A stretch of 64,000 bases of DNA from Dyella amyloliquefaciens (lineage in GTDB: Bacteria > Pseudomonadota > Gammaproteobacteria > Xanthomonadales > Rhodanobacteraceae), in assembly GCF_004296575.1 (NCBI RefSeq), contig NZ_SAYT01000009.1:62001-126000 (forward strand). The letters are read 5' to 3'. Below, piece after piece: positions 55,559-64,000 of the stretch; position 1 is the first letter of the stretch, and each line of letters opens with the position of its first letter. The translations under genes were made by a program, and so were the position numbers. The notes beneath the pieces are model-generated. The model was not told the origin of the DNA, ran no database searches, and was given only the letters and a program-made list of their open reading frames with translations.

Positions 55559-56509
55559 TCATCCGACCGTGCAGTGCGACGGCGTAGCGGGCTCGGCCTG
55601 GCCATGTGCCTCGAGCCACGGGGTGAGCGAGATGCGCCAGATGTGATCGTCAGTATTGGCGCCGTTCGCGTCCTGACCAGGCAGGCGGCGGTCGCTGGAG
55701 TAATACAGCGTGCGATGGTCGCATCCCAGCTGCGAGCCCATGTTGTGCGTGCCGCCATTCACCACGTCGCCCAGGTCTTGTGGCGTGGTCCAGTTCTGCG
55801 CGGTGTGAAATGCGATGGCCAGGCGATAGGGTTGCTCGGGGTCCACCTTGATGCTGAAGACCATGAAGGAGCGGTCCGGTGCGATGGCGACGTCGCGGAT
55901 CTTCGCGTTCTTGTCGCCGACCGCCACCACGTAGGGTTTCTGGTAGCTACCTTTCTCGTAAGTGGTGCGTAGAGGGCGCACGACGCCATCCGGCGCGCAG
56001 CCGATGTAATAGATGCTGCCATCCTGCGCGATGCTGGGCGCGAACGTGCTGTTGCATGTGTTCACCACGTCAGGAAGACGCATGGGCTCGTCCCAGCCGT
56101 CTTCCTTGCGGTCCACGCGCCACAGATTCATGCCCTGGCCCTTGAACACCTTGCCGTTGCGCACCGCGTCGATGGGCTGCCCGTCCTTGGTGGCCGGGCG
56201 GTTGGAAGAGAACACGAGGAAGGAACCGTCAGGCGCCATGCTCGGGTCGCCGTCGCGCCAGTGGCCGGAGAAGGCAGCCACGACGGGTGCCGACCATTGC
56301 CCGTTCACGCGGTGAGAGGCCATCACGGAAGCGCCCTGATCACTGCCGCGCATGAAGTACACGGTGTTGCCGTCCGGCGTGAATGCGGGCGACACCGCGT
56401 CGGCGTGATCGCCCGGGGCGAATAGCGCCGGGGCGTCGGACGAGGTGGGCAGGGACGTGATCAGTGGCGAAACCAGAACCAGCACGACGCAGATCATTTG
56501 TTGCCACAT
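55559..56509 (-). CDS. Secreted PD40 beta-propeller protein, copy B
   Basis: A 316-residue exported propeller (signal MICVVLVLVSPLITSLP) with blades AFTPDGNTVYFMRGSD, SMAPDGSFLVFSSN, FAPSIAQDGSIYYIGCAP, DVAIAPDRSFMVFSI and GCDHRTLYYSSDRR. It shares blade order and spacing with the copy at 52506, including the phrase HWSAP/QWSAPxVxxFSGxWxDxxP in both, so the two are paralogues. It stands upstream of the kinase gene on the same strand, 94 bases before the kinase start. No enzymatic motif seen. Confidence 0.85.
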   Translation of the reverse strand: MWQQMICVVLVLVSPLITSLPTSSDAPALFAPGDHADAVSPAFTPDGNTVYFMRGSDQGASVMASHRVNGQWSAPVVAAFSGHWRDGDPSMAPDGSFLVFSSNRPATKDGQPIDAVRNGKVFKGQGMNLWRVDRKEDGWDEPMRLPDVVNTCNSTFAPSIAQDGSIYYIGCAPDGVVRPLRTTYEKGSYQKPYVVAVGDKNAKIRDVAIAPDRSFMVFSIKVDPEQPYRLAIAFHTAQNWTTPQDLGDVVNGGTHNMGSQLGCDHRTLYYSSDRRLPGQDANGANTDDHIWRISLTPWLEAHGQAEPATPSHCTVG

Positions 56510-56685
56510 GGTGTTGTCTCCTGGCGATCCGCGGCAAAAGCGGGCAGCGCATCAAGCTAGGACACCAGCCAACGCCAGTCGCCGCTTCTGTGACGAGCGG
56601 TGCGCTGGCGTCCATGAGCGGCATGCCAGCGTGGGCCAGCGGCGTCAGGCGTACGCGACACGTAGCGCCTGTATTCGCAGGTGGC

Positions 56686-57447
56686 TCACCAGTCGATGCG
56701 CTGACGATCGCGGAAGAAGCCGCCATGAACGGCCGGCCGCGTGGGCAACATCGCGGCCCATACGATGCCAGCGGCACCTTCGGTTACCGGACGCCCACCG
56801 TGACCGCCCATATCCGTGGCAACCCAGCCGGGGCATACCGCGTTCACCAGGATGCCGCTGCCGGCCAGTTCCGTGGCAAGCATGCGCGTATGGCTGTTGA
56901 GTGCGGACTTGGAGACCCGATAGGCAGGGCAGGCGCTACCTTCGCTTTCGATGGCGCCGCAGCCGCTGGAGACGTTGACGATGCGACCGTAACCGTGGCG
57001 CTGCATCAGCGGCAGCATGGCCTCAGTGAGTTGCCAGGCGCCGATCAGGTTGGTCTCCAGTGCCTGTCGCACGAGATCCAGGTTCACAGACGACGGGTCA
57101 TCGTCGATGTCGAAATATGCACCGGCGTTGTTGATCAGGATGTCGAGCCGGCCGTATTCGCCATCGATGCGCGCGCCGAGCTCGCGGACATCCTCTACTG
57201 AGGTCACATCGAGCTTCACCGGAATAACCGTGCCGCCTTCACGCCGCAGTTGTCGCGCGGCCTTCTCGCCGAGCAACGGCTTCCGTGCGCCCATCAGCAC
57301 GGTGACACCTTGCGCCGCGAGCTGCCGCGACACCTCGTAGCCAAGGCCACGGTTGGCGCCGCTTACCAGCGCAATGCGCTGCGACGGCTCCGGTTCGGCC
57401 GCCCCCATGCGGCGACGCGGCCTCCCCGGAAACGCCACCGCGTTCAT
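56686..57447 (-). CDS. Short-chain dehydrogenase/reductase
   Basis: A 253-residue SDR: cofactor loop VSGANRGLGYEVS (TGxxxGxG type), DILINNAGAYF, and catalytic Ser160/161 in VNVSSG, Tyr176 and Lys180 in AYRVSKSALN, followed by VNAVCPGWVATDM. NADPH preference is suggested by ARKP after the second strand. Its ATG overlaps the stop of the outer-membrane efflux gene (ATGA), so it is the last gene of the RND operon. Substrate unknown; it may modify a compound exported or imported by that system. Confidence 0.88.
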   Translation of the reverse strand: MNAVAFPGRPRRRMGAAEPEPSQRIALVSGANRGLGYEVSRQLAAQGVTVLMGARKPLLGEKAARQLRREGGTVIPVKLDVTSVEDVRELGARIDGEYGRLDILINNAGAYFDIDDDPSSVNLDLVRQALETNLIGAWQLTEAMLPLMQRHGYGRIVNVSSGCGAIESEGSACPAYRVSKSALNSHTRMLATELAGSGILVNAVCPGWVATDMGGHGGRPVTEGAAGIVWAAMLPTRPAVHGGFFRDRQRIDW

Positions 57448-58871
57448 GGCGTCGCGGCCAGTTGGTCGCAGCGCTCGCTGCCACAGGCCTGCCAGCCACC
57501 GCCCAGCGCCTTGTACACCGACACGGCGCGCAGGTTGATCGACGCCTGTGCATCGGCCAGCGAATCTTCCGCCGCAAGCTGGGTGCGTTCGGCATCCAGC
57601 AGCTGCAGGAAGTCGGCGGCGCCTTCGTTGTAGCGTATGCGCGCGAGGTCGGCGGCATGACGGCTCTGCGTCACCTGTTCTTCCAGCTTCAGCACGCGCT
57701 CGCGCTGCAGGTTGTAGCCGACGATGGCGTTGTCCACGTCTTCCAGTGCTTGCAGCACGGTGCGCTGGTAGTTGGCGAGTGCCGCGTCGTTGCGTGCCTC
57801 GCTGGCGTTCACGTTGGAACGCACGCGCTGCACGTTGAGGCCCGACCAGGTGATGCTGGGCGCGATGGACCATGCCCGCGACGCCGCACCGCCGAAGTCG
57901 TTGCTGCGACCGGACAGGAAGCCAAGGAAGCCGCCCAGCGAGATATGCGGGTAGTAGTCCGCCTTGGCCACGCCGATACGCGCATTGCTGGCGGCGAGCT
58001 CACGCTCGGCCACGCGCACGTCCGGGCGACGCTGCAGCACGTCGCCGGCGTTGCCGATGGCGAGCGCGACGTCGATGGGCCTGAAGGTCTTGGGCGACAG
58101 GTCGACGTCGAGTTCACCTGGGCGTTCGCCCAGCAGCACGGCGAGGCGCGCGCTGTCGTTCTGCGCCAGCGTTTGTAGCGTCGGCAGCTGGGCCTCCACC
58201 GCCGCAAGTCGGGCGCTGGCGCTGGCCACGTCCTGCTCCGAGCCGGTACCGGCATCGAGGCGGGCGCGGATCAGCTTCAGCGACTCGCGCTGGTTCTCGA
58301 TGTCGCGGTTGGCCACGTCGATGCGCAGCTGTGCGCCACGCAGGTCGAAGTAATAGCGCGCGACTTCGGCGAACAGAGTCACCTGCGCATCCTGCAGCGA
58401 GGCTTCGCTGGCGCCCGCATCCGCACGCGCCGCCTCCACCGAGCGGCGTACGCCGCCGAACAGGTCGATCTCCCAGCTGGCATCGAAACCGGCCTGGTAG
58501 CTGGTCACGGTGGTGCGCTGGTCGGTGAAGCCGGGCTGCTGCCCACGGCTGCGCGAATAGTTGGCGACCGTTTCGACGTCCGGGATCTGCTGCGATTTCG
58601 CCACGCCCAACAACGCACGTGATTCACGCAGATGGGCATAGGCGATCTTCAGGTCCGGTGCGTTGGCGGCGGCGCGCTGGATCAATGCATCGAGCGTGGG
58701 ATCGTTGAACTGCTTCCACCAGTCGGCCTGGAAGTTCGCGGTCGATTCCTGCGTGGCGTTGATGCCTTGCACGACCGCAGGCTTCTCTTGCGGTGCGTGG
58801 TAGTCGGGGCCGACGCTGACGCAGCCGGAGAGCATGATGGCGGCGGCGATGGCGGTGGCTTTCTTGGCCAT
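57444..58871 (-). CDS. RND efflux outer-membrane channel, OprM/OprN-like
   Basis: A 475-residue TolC-like lipoprotein. Lipobox LSGC follows MAKKATAIAAAIM, then the family blocks VGPDYHAPQEK, WWKQFNDPTLDALIQRAAANAPDLKIAYAHLRE, SYQAGFDASWEIDLFGGVRRSVEAARAD and IGVAKADYYPHISLGGFLGF. It is the exit duct of the MexEF-like pump encoded upstream in the same direction. The ATG at 58871 starts the lipoprotein signal. The longer frame upstream translates a repeat (CCCTCTCCCCGGAGGGGAGA at 58981-59001) and is not used. Confidence 0.93.
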   Translation of the reverse strand: MAKKATAIAAAIMLSGCVSVGPDYHAPQEKPAVVQGINATQESTANFQADWWKQFNDPTLDALIQRAAANAPDLKIAYAHLRESRALLGVAKSQQIPDVETVANYSRSRGQQPGFTDQRTTVTSYQAGFDASWEIDLFGGVRRSVEAARADAGASEASLQDAQVTLFAEVARYYFDLRGAQLRIDVANRDIENQRESLKLIRARLDAGTGSEQDVASASARLAAVEAQLPTLQTLAQNDSARLAVLLGERPGELDVDLSPKTFRPIDVALAIGNAGDVLQRRPDVRVAERELAASNARIGVAKADYYPHISLGGFLGFLSGRSNDFGGAASRAWSIAPSITWSGLNVQRVRSNVNASEARNDAALANYQRTVLQALEDVDNAIVGYNLQRERVLKLEEQVTQSRHAADLARIRYNEGAADFLQLLDAERTQLAAEDSLADAQASINLRAVSVYKALGGGWQACGSERCDQLAATP

Positions 58872-58979
58872 GCCATGGCGGGAGCGGGGTTGGCATGCGG
58901 CGCAGGATGCATCGGCGGCGGCAGCGTCCATGAAGCCAACGCCGGATGAAAGCGAGTCGCTAGATTGGCCCCGCACCCC

Positions 58980-59003
58980 GACCCTCTCCCCGGAGGGGAG
59001 AGG
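58980..59003. repeat. Palindrome CCCTCTCCCC/GGGGAGAGGG
   Basis: The palindrome at 58980-59003, with arms CCCTCTCCCC and GGGGAGAGGG, sits between the pump gene and the outer-membrane gene. Its reading-frame translation (LPLPSGERVGVRG) is a well-known artefact of this widespread repeat, supporting its status as noncoding intergenic sequence. Confidence 0.7.
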
Positions 59004-59040
59004 GAGGAGGGTGGCGGCGAGGTTCTTGAAGAAAGACATA

Positions 59041-62000
59041 TCAATGCTCCTCTAGGAGGTTGCCGGCCTGCGCGAGGCGCGCGGCCTTGCGGGCGCGGCG
59101 GCGTTCGCTCATGCGTTCGCCCCAGCCGCGCACCAGCACGTAGAACAGCGGGGTAAAGATCAGGCCGAAGAAAGTGACGCCCAGCATGCCGGCGAATACC
59201 GCCACGCCCATCGCGTGGCGCATCTCCGCGCCAGCGCCGTGCGAGGTCACCAGCGGCACCACGCCCATGATGAAAGCGAACGACGTCATCAGGATCGGGC
59301 GCAGTCGCAGGCGGGCGGCTTCCAGCACCGCCTGCACGCGGTCCATGCCTTCCAGGATCTGCGCTTCGCGGGCGAACTCCACGATGAGGATCGCGTTCTT
59401 GCACGCCAGGCCCACCAGAACGATCAGGCCGATCTGGGTGAAGATGTTGTTGTCGCCACCGGACATCCACACGCCCGAGATGGCGGACAGCAGCACCATC
59501 GGCACGATCAGGATTACCGCGAGCGGCAGCAGCAGGCTTTCATACAGCGAGGCCAGCACCAGGAACACCAGCAGCACGCACAACGGGAACACCAGTACCG
59601 CGGTATTGCCGGCGAGGATCTGCTGATAGGTCAGCTCGGTCCACTCGAACGTCATGCCATTGGGCAGGTTGTCCTTGGCAAGCTTCTCGATCGCCGCCTG
59701 GGCCTGGCCACTGCTGAAGCCCGGAGCCGGACCACCGTTGATCTCGGCCGTCGGATAGCCGTTGTAGTGCTGCACGCGATCCGGGCCGACGGTCTGCGTC
59801 ACGGTGAGGAACGAACCCAGCGGGATCATTTCACCGGATGCGCTGCGCGTCTTGAGGCCCAGGATGTCCTTCGGCTCGTGACGGAAGCCCGGCTCGGCGG
59901 ACACGTTCACCTGGTAGGTGCGACCGAAGCGGTTGAAGTCGTTCACGTAGAGCGAGCCGAGGTAGGCCTGCATGGTCTGGTACACATCGGCCAGATCCAC
60001 GCCTTCGGCCTTCGCCTTCTCGCGGTCCACGTCCGCATCGATCTGCGGCACGCTCACCTGGTAGCTGGAGAACAGGCCTGCCAGCGTCGGCACCTTGGTG
60101 CTTGCCCCGATCAGGTTCTGCGTCTGCTTGTACAACTCCTCGAAGCCGGCGTCGGAACGATCCTCCACCTGCAGGCGGAAACCACCGATCGTGCCCAGGC
60201 CATTCACCGGCGGCGGCGGGAAGATCGCGATGTACGCATCCTGGATCGCCGCGTATTTCTGCTGCAGCGCCGCTGTGATCGCACCCGCCGACAGCGACGC
60301 ATCACGACGTTCCTCGAACGGCTTGAGCGTCACGAACACGATGCCGGAGTTGGTGCTGTTGGTGAAGCCGTTGATGGACAGGCCCGGGAAGGCGACGGCG
60401 CTTTCCACGCCCGGCTGCTTGAGCGCGATATCGCTCATGCGGCGAATCACGTCTTCCGAGCGATCCAGCGAGGCGGCATCCGGCAACTGCGCGAACGACA
60501 CCAGGTACTGCTTGTCCTGCGGCGGCACGAAGCCGGTCGGTACATGGGCGAAGCCGAACAGTCCCAGTAGCACCAGTCCGCCGTAGATGACCAGCGCGAT
60601 GGAACCCGAACGGAGGATGCGCTTCACGCCACCCACGTAACGGTTCGCACTGCTCACGAACAGGCGGTTGAACGGACGGAACAGCCAGCCGAAGCCGCGG
60701 TCGATCCAGATACTGAGCTTGTCCTTCGGTGCGTCGCGGTCCTTCAGCAGCAGGGCAGCGAGTGCGGGGCTCAGGGTCAGCGAGTTGAATGCCGAGATCA
60801 CCGTGGAGATGGCGATGGTCAGTGCGAACTGGCGATAGAACTGGCCCGTAAGACCGCTGATGAACGCCGCCGGTACGAACACCGCACACAGCACCAGAGC
60901 CGTAGCCACGATCGGCCCGGTCACTTCGGTCATCGCCTTGCGTGTCGCTTCCTTCGGCGACAGGCCGTGCTCGATATGACGCTCGACGTTCTCCACCACC
61001 ACGATGGCGTCGTCCACCACGATGCCGATAGCGAGCACCAGGCCGAACAGCGACAGCGCGTTGAGCGAGAAGCCCGCCATCAGCATCACGGCGAACGTGC
61101 CGATCAGGGATACCGGCACCGCCACCAGTGGGATGATCGATGCACGCCAGGTCTGCAGGAACAGGATGACCACCAGCACCACGAGGGCGATCGCTTCGAA
61201 CAGCGTATGCACCACCGCTTCGATCGAGCCGCGCACGAACACGGTCGGGTCGTAGACGATCTGGTAGTCCACGCCCTGCGGGAAGTCCTTCTTCAGGTCC
61301 GCCATCATGGCGCGGACTTCGTCGGAGATCTGGATGGCGTTGGAACCCGGGCGCTGGAAGATCGGCAGCGCCACGGCCGGCTGGTTGTTGAGCAGGCTGC
61401 GCAGGGCGTAGCTATTGGAACCGAGCTCCACGCGGGCCACGTCACGCAGGTGCGTGAACGAACCGTCGGCATCCTTGCGCACGATGATGTTGAGGAAGTC
61501 TTCCTCGGTGATCAGACGGCCCTGCGTGTTGATGTTGAGCTGGAACGCCGAGTTGGTCGGCCCCGGGGGCGCATTCAGCGCACCGGCCGCCACCGTGATG
61601 TTCTGCTCCTGGATCGCGTGCACCACGTCACCCGTGGTGAGCTGACGCGACGCAAGGCGCTGTGGATCAAGCCACACACGCATGCTGTATTCGCCGGCAC
61701 CGAAGATCTGCACGTCACCCACGCCATCGAGGCGGGCGAGCTGATCCTTGATGTGCAGGCGCGCATAGTTCGACAGGTACAACATGTCGTAGCGCTGATC
61801 GGGCGAGATCAGGTGCACCACCATGGTGAGGTCGGGCGAGCTCTTCTGCGTGGTGACGCCTAGGCGCTGCACTTCTTCAGGCAGGCGCGGCAACGCCTGC
61901 GACACGCGGTTCTGCACCTGTACCTGCGCGTTGTCCAGGTCGGTGCCCAGCGCGAAGGTGACGGTGAGCGTCATCGCGCCGTCGCTGGTGGACTGCGAGC

Positions 62001-62241
62001 TGGTGTAGAGCATGCCTTCCACGCCGTTGATCTGTTCTTCCAGCGGCGTTGCGACGGTTTCGGCGATCACCTTGGGGTTGGCGCCGGGATAGGAAGCGCG
62101 CACCACCACGGTCGGCGGCACCACTTCGGGGTATTCGCTGATCGGCAGCTTGAACAGCGCGATGCTGCCCGCGATGACGATCAGTACGGAGAGGACACCG
62201 GCCAGAATCGGCCTGTCCACGAAGTATTGAGCGATCTTCAT
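59041..62241 (-). CDS. MexF-like RND efflux permease
   Basis: A 1066-residue inner-membrane HAE1-type drug/proton antiporter. The start MKIAQYFVDRPILAGVLSVLIVIAGSIALF and the block TYVVPPTVVVRASYPGANPKVIAETVATPLEEQ-like region are close to Pseudomonas MexF. The proton-relay helix has IGIVVDDAIVVVENVERHIEHGL with its paired Asp residues; GSIEAVVHTLFEAIALVVLVVILFLQ and the C-terminal FGLIFTPLFYVLVRGWGERM complete the frame. Pump substrates in this group include chloramphenicol, quinolones and aromatic acids, not readable here. It is second in the operon, separated from the adaptor gene by a 343-base repeat. Confidence 0.96.
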   Translation of the reverse strand: MKIAQYFVDRPILAGVLSVLIVIAGSIALFKLPISEYPEVVPPTVVVRASYPGANPKVIAETVATPLEEQINGVEGMLYTSSQSTSDGAMTLTVTFALGTDLDNAQVQVQNRVSQALPRLPEEVQRLGVTTQKSSPDLTMVVHLISPDQRYDMLYLSNYARLHIKDQLARLDGVGDVQIFGAGEYSMRVWLDPQRLASRQLTTGDVVHAIQEQNITVAAGALNAPPGPTNSAFQLNINTQGRLITEEDFLNIIVRKDADGSFTHLRDVARVELGSNSYALRSLLNNQPAVALPIFQRPGSNAIQISDEVRAMMADLKKDFPQGVDYQIVYDPTVFVRGSIEAVVHTLFEAIALVVLVVILFLQTWRASIIPLVAVPVSLIGTFAVMLMAGFSLNALSLFGLVLAIGIVVDDAIVVVENVERHIEHGLSPKEATRKAMTEVTGPIVATALVLCAVFVPAAFISGLTGQFYRQFALTIAISTVISAFNSLTLSPALAALLLKDRDAPKDKLSIWIDRGFGWLFRPFNRLFVSSANRYVGGVKRILRSGSIALVIYGGLVLLGLFGFAHVPTGFVPPQDKQYLVSFAQLPDAASLDRSEDVIRRMSDIALKQPGVESAVAFPGLSINGFTNSTNSGIVFVTLKPFEERRDASLSAGAITAALQQKYAAIQDAYIAIFPPPPVNGLGTIGGFRLQVEDRSDAGFEELYKQTQNLIGASTKVPTLAGLFSSYQVSVPQIDADVDREKAKAEGVDLADVYQTMQAYLGSLYVNDFNRFGRTYQVNVSAEPGFRHEPKDILGLKTRSASGEMIPLGSFLTVTQTVGPDRVQHYNGYPTAEINGGPAPGFSSGQAQAAIEKLAKDNLPNGMTFEWTELTYQQILAGNTAVLVFPLCVLLVFLVLASLYESLLLPLAVILIVPMVLLSAISGVWMSGGDNNIFTQIGLIVLVGLACKNAILIVEFAREAQILEGMDRVQAVLEAARLRLRPILMTSFAFIMGVVPLVTSHGAGAEMRHAMGVAVFAGMLGVTFFGLIFTPLFYVLVRGWGERMSERRRARKAARLAQAGNLLEEH

Positions 62242-62584
62242 TGCATTCGTCCTGGTTGCTCTAGGCACCATTCCCGCGCGAAGCGGGGACTTGGGGAGGC
62301 GTGTTCGCGTTATGCGAGGACAAAGACTCCCTGGCCCTCGACTCCTGAGAGCAAGGGCGTGCATTCATTTCTTGAGGCAGACCTTCCTATCCGTCATCCC
62401 CGCGAAAGCGGGAGGCGCTTCACAACAGCGAAGCTGGTCATCCAGCGCCTTTGTCCATAGCGGCGGAAGTCACTGGATTACTCGCGAAGCTCGCCCCTTC
62501 GGGGCCGCCCTACGGGCGTTCTGCGCGCTTCGCGCTTGTCCTGCCTTCGCGGGAATGACGAGCTAGAGAGTCAGTGCATGCCGT
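62242..62584. other. Repeat-bearing gap inside the RND operon
   Basis: No gene is visible between the adaptor stop and the pump start. The gap holds the TIR-bounded element at 62392-62560, a partial CCGCGCGAAGCGGGGAC repeat at about 62273-62290, and several small hairpins. Other operons of this type place the two genes a few bases apart, so the insert probably lowers or uncouples expression. Confidence 0.6.
62392..62560. repeat. MITE-like element with terminal inverted repeats
   Basis: Termini CGTCATCCCCGCGAAAGC (62392-62409) and GCCTTCGCGGGAATGACG (62543-62560) are inverted repeats matching 16 of 18 bases. The 169-base interior has no gene. A related fragment is at 31389-31452, sharing GAGGCGCTT, CAACAGC and GAGGCTGGTCA-type blocks. 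Small, gene-free, TIR-bounded and repeated, it fits a non-autonomous mobile element. Confidence 0.65.
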
Positions 62585-63781
62585 TTACTGCTTCTGCGCC
62601 GCGTTCTTGCCCGAACTGCTGCCGGCCATCGCAAGCTGCTTGTTCGGATCGAGGCTGCGCGATTCCATCGCGACCTTGCTCGGGTTCACTTCCACGCCGG
62701 GGCGCACGTGCTGGATGCCGTTGACGATCACGGTGTCCTTGGCGTCCAGACCTTCGGTAACCACACGGAGGCCGTCCAGTAGCGGGCCGGTGACCACGCG
62801 GCGGTATTCCACCTTGCGGTCCTTGTCCACGACGTAGACGAACTTGTTGCCGAGATCCGAACCCACCGCGCGGTCATCGACCAGGGCGCGCGGCTGTCGG
62901 CTGTCGCTGCGCAGCTGCACGCGAACGTAAAGACCGGGCGTGTAGCTGGCATCGGCGTTGTCGAACACGGCGCGCAGGCGGATGGTGCCGCTGCCGGCGC
63001 GAAGCTGGTTGTCCACGAAGTCGACGCGACCGGTGTGCGGAAAACCTTTCTCGTCGGCGAGGGCCATGGCCACCTGTAGCGTGCCGTTTTGCTCGCGTCG
63101 AAGACGGTCGAACTTGAGGAAGCTGTGCTCGTCGACATCGAAGTAGGCGTAGATCGGATCGACGCTCACCACGCTGGTGAGCACGTCATTGCTGGTGACC
63201 AGGTTGCCCGGCGTCACCAATGCATTGCTCACGCGGCCGTCGATCGGCGCGCGTACCTCGGTGAAACCGAGATTGAGGCGGGCGGCGTCGAGGGCGGCGC
63301 CAGTCGATGCCACCTGCGCCTTGGTGCTCTGCGACGCGGTCACCTGGCGGTCGGCCTCTTCCTTGGCGATGGCGTGCTGCTCGAGCAGGCGGCCGGCGCG
63401 TTCTGCGTTGGCCTGGGCCAGTGCCTGTTCGGCCTTGGCCTGGCTGAGGTTGGCGGAGAGGCGATCCACTTCGGCCTGGTAGGGCCGCGGGTCGATGCGG
63501 AACAGCAGGTCGCCCTTGCGCACCACGGCACCTTCCTTGAAGTGCACCGAGTCCACGTAGCCGCTGACGCGCGGACGGATCTGGATGGTGTCGACCGCCT
63601 GCAGGCGACCGGTGAATTCGTCGGCGTCGTCCACCGGGCGTACCAGCACCTGGGCCACGGTGACGGCGGGTGCCGGTGGCGGGCCGGCCTGGGCGTGCGT
63701 GTCGCCGCTATGGCCGAGCACGGCCCAGCTGCCGCCCACCACGGCGAGCGTGAGAATGGCGAGGATCCATCGTTTTTTCAT
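62585..63781 (-). CDS. MexE-like RND periplasmic adaptor
   Basis: A 398-residue membrane-fusion protein: signal/anchor (RWILAILTLAVVGGSWAVLG), barrel-sandwich start VTVAQVLVRPVDDADEFTGRLQAVDTIQIRPRVSGYVDSVHFKEGAVVRKGDLLFRIDPRPY, coiled-coil hairpin (QAKAEQALAQANAERAGRLLEQHAIAKEEADRQ), then FTEVRAPIDGRVSNALVTPGNLV. It bridges the inner-membrane pump and the outer-membrane channel. GGGAG precedes the ATG at 63781. The gene leads the operon and is divergent from a LysR-type gene at the window edge. Confidence 0.95.
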   Translation of the reverse strand: MKKRWILAILTLAVVGGSWAVLGHSGDTHAQAGPPPAPAVTVAQVLVRPVDDADEFTGRLQAVDTIQIRPRVSGYVDSVHFKEGAVVRKGDLLFRIDPRPYQAEVDRLSANLSQAKAEQALAQANAERAGRLLEQHAIAKEEADRQVTASQSTKAQVASTGAALDAARLNLGFTEVRAPIDGRVSNALVTPGNLVTSNDVLTSVVSVDPIYAYFDVDEHSFLKFDRLRREQNGTLQVAMALADEKGFPHTGRVDFVDNQLRAGSGTIRLRAVFDNADASYTPGLYVRVQLRSDSRQPRALVDDRAVGSDLGNKFVYVVDKDRKVEYRRVVTGPLLDGLRVVTEGLDAKDTVIVNGIQHVRPGVEVNPSKVAMESRSLDPNKQLAMAGSSSGKNAAQKQ

Positions 63782-63926
63782 TTCGGGCTCCCATATTGAC
63801 CTCACCGGCATCGGGGGTGGCTGGTGAGCAGGGCCGAGAGAATAGGTATACGATGCGGTTCAATAAATACCTCCTTGTGCAATGCAATAGTGACTCCCAG
63901 TCACGAATGGGTAGAGAATCGAGCTT

Positions 63927-64000
63927 ATGGAAGACTTTGCCGCAATCTCCGCGTTTGTCCGGGTGGTCGAGGCCAAGAGTTTCGCCGCCGCCGCCGCCCA
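63927..64000 (+). CDS. LysR-family regulator, 5' fragment
   Basis: The last 74 bases open a frame MEDFAAISAFVRVVEAKSF that continues past the window edge. It is the start of a LysR helix-turn-helix (the FVRVVEAKSF helix is typical). It is divergent from the MexE-like gene, matching the usual placement of the regulator of MexEF-OprN-type pumps. The effector and full length are outside the window. Confidence 0.75.
   Translation, partial: MEDFAAISAFVRVVEAKSFAAAAA

Noticed and set aside
58872..59039. Extended N-terminus of the outer-membrane efflux protein
   Set aside because: The extra residues translate a common intergenic repeat (LPLPSGERVGVRG) and precede a proper lipoprotein signal at 58871.

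Overview
The window reads as chromosomal DNA of a high-GC gammaproteobacterium of the Xanthomonadales/Lysobacterales, most like the Rhodanobacteraceae (Dyella, Luteibacter, Rhodanobacter). Three things point there: the order recF-gyrB-TPR gene-tonB-exbB-exbD-exbD-pdxJ, which I know from Xanthomonas and relatives; many copies of a short REP-like palindrome with core TAGGAGCGCACCCAGTGCGCGA; and the gene content, including a SSF-domain hybrid kinase, a DcaP-like porin, OmpW and S9/DUF885 peptidases. The recF-gyrB end and a 16-bp parS-like palindrome inside recF place the left edge close to oriC. No rRNA, tRNA, CRISPR array or intact insertion sequence was seen.

Layout. 1-7.2 kb: recF 3' end with parS, gyrB, a secreted TPR protein and the TonB-ExbB-ExbD-ExbD energy-transduction operon. 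7.3-8.8 kb: Sfp-type phosphopantetheinyl transferase and pdxJ. 8.9-18.8 kb: a probable acetate/carboxylate module made of a CrbS-like SSF hybrid histidine kinase, a CrbR-like LuxR-type regulator, acetyl-CoA synthetase, a DcaP-like outer-membrane porin and an MHS-family symporter. 19-31 kb: a membrane-anchored patatin-like protein, a PA0069-type radical SAM protein, a secreted helical protein paired with a four-cysteine regulator, an S9 peptidase, a patatin lipoprotein, fbp, and a small stress-type cluster (DJ-1/PfpI-like, 67-aa protein, GFA domain, GST, WYL regulator). 31-39.6 kb: a repeat-rich gap, SulP transporter, DUF885 peptidase, a membrane protein, an SRPBCC protein, a ParS/RES toxin-antitoxin pair and OmpW. 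39.7-48.6 kb: phenylalanine hydroxylase with a divergent Lrp-type regulator, an acyltransferase-hydrolase pair, a DUF3224 protein, a sorbosone-dehydrogenase-type protein, a PEBP protein, and a chain of envelope genes (DUF1328, DUF883, YqjE-like, YqjK-like, AI-2E transporter, GNAT) with stop/start overlaps.

48.6-51.5 kb is the clearest accessory insert. A Tat-exported phosphocholine-type phospholipase C is bracketed by two 113-bp near-identical direct repeats carrying the 3' end of the GNAT gene, an intergenic spacer and the first codons of the next gene. 52.5-56.5 kb holds a LytS/LytTR two-component pair flanked on both sides by secreted beta-propeller (PD40) proteins. 56.7-63.8 kb is a MexEF-OprN-like RND efflux operon ending in an overlapping SDR oxidoreductase, with the start of a divergent LysR regulator at the right edge.

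All product names come from reading motifs in the translated sequence. No database search was run. Start sites were moved inward from the longest reading frame wherever a signal peptide, ribosome binding site or family N-terminus called for it.
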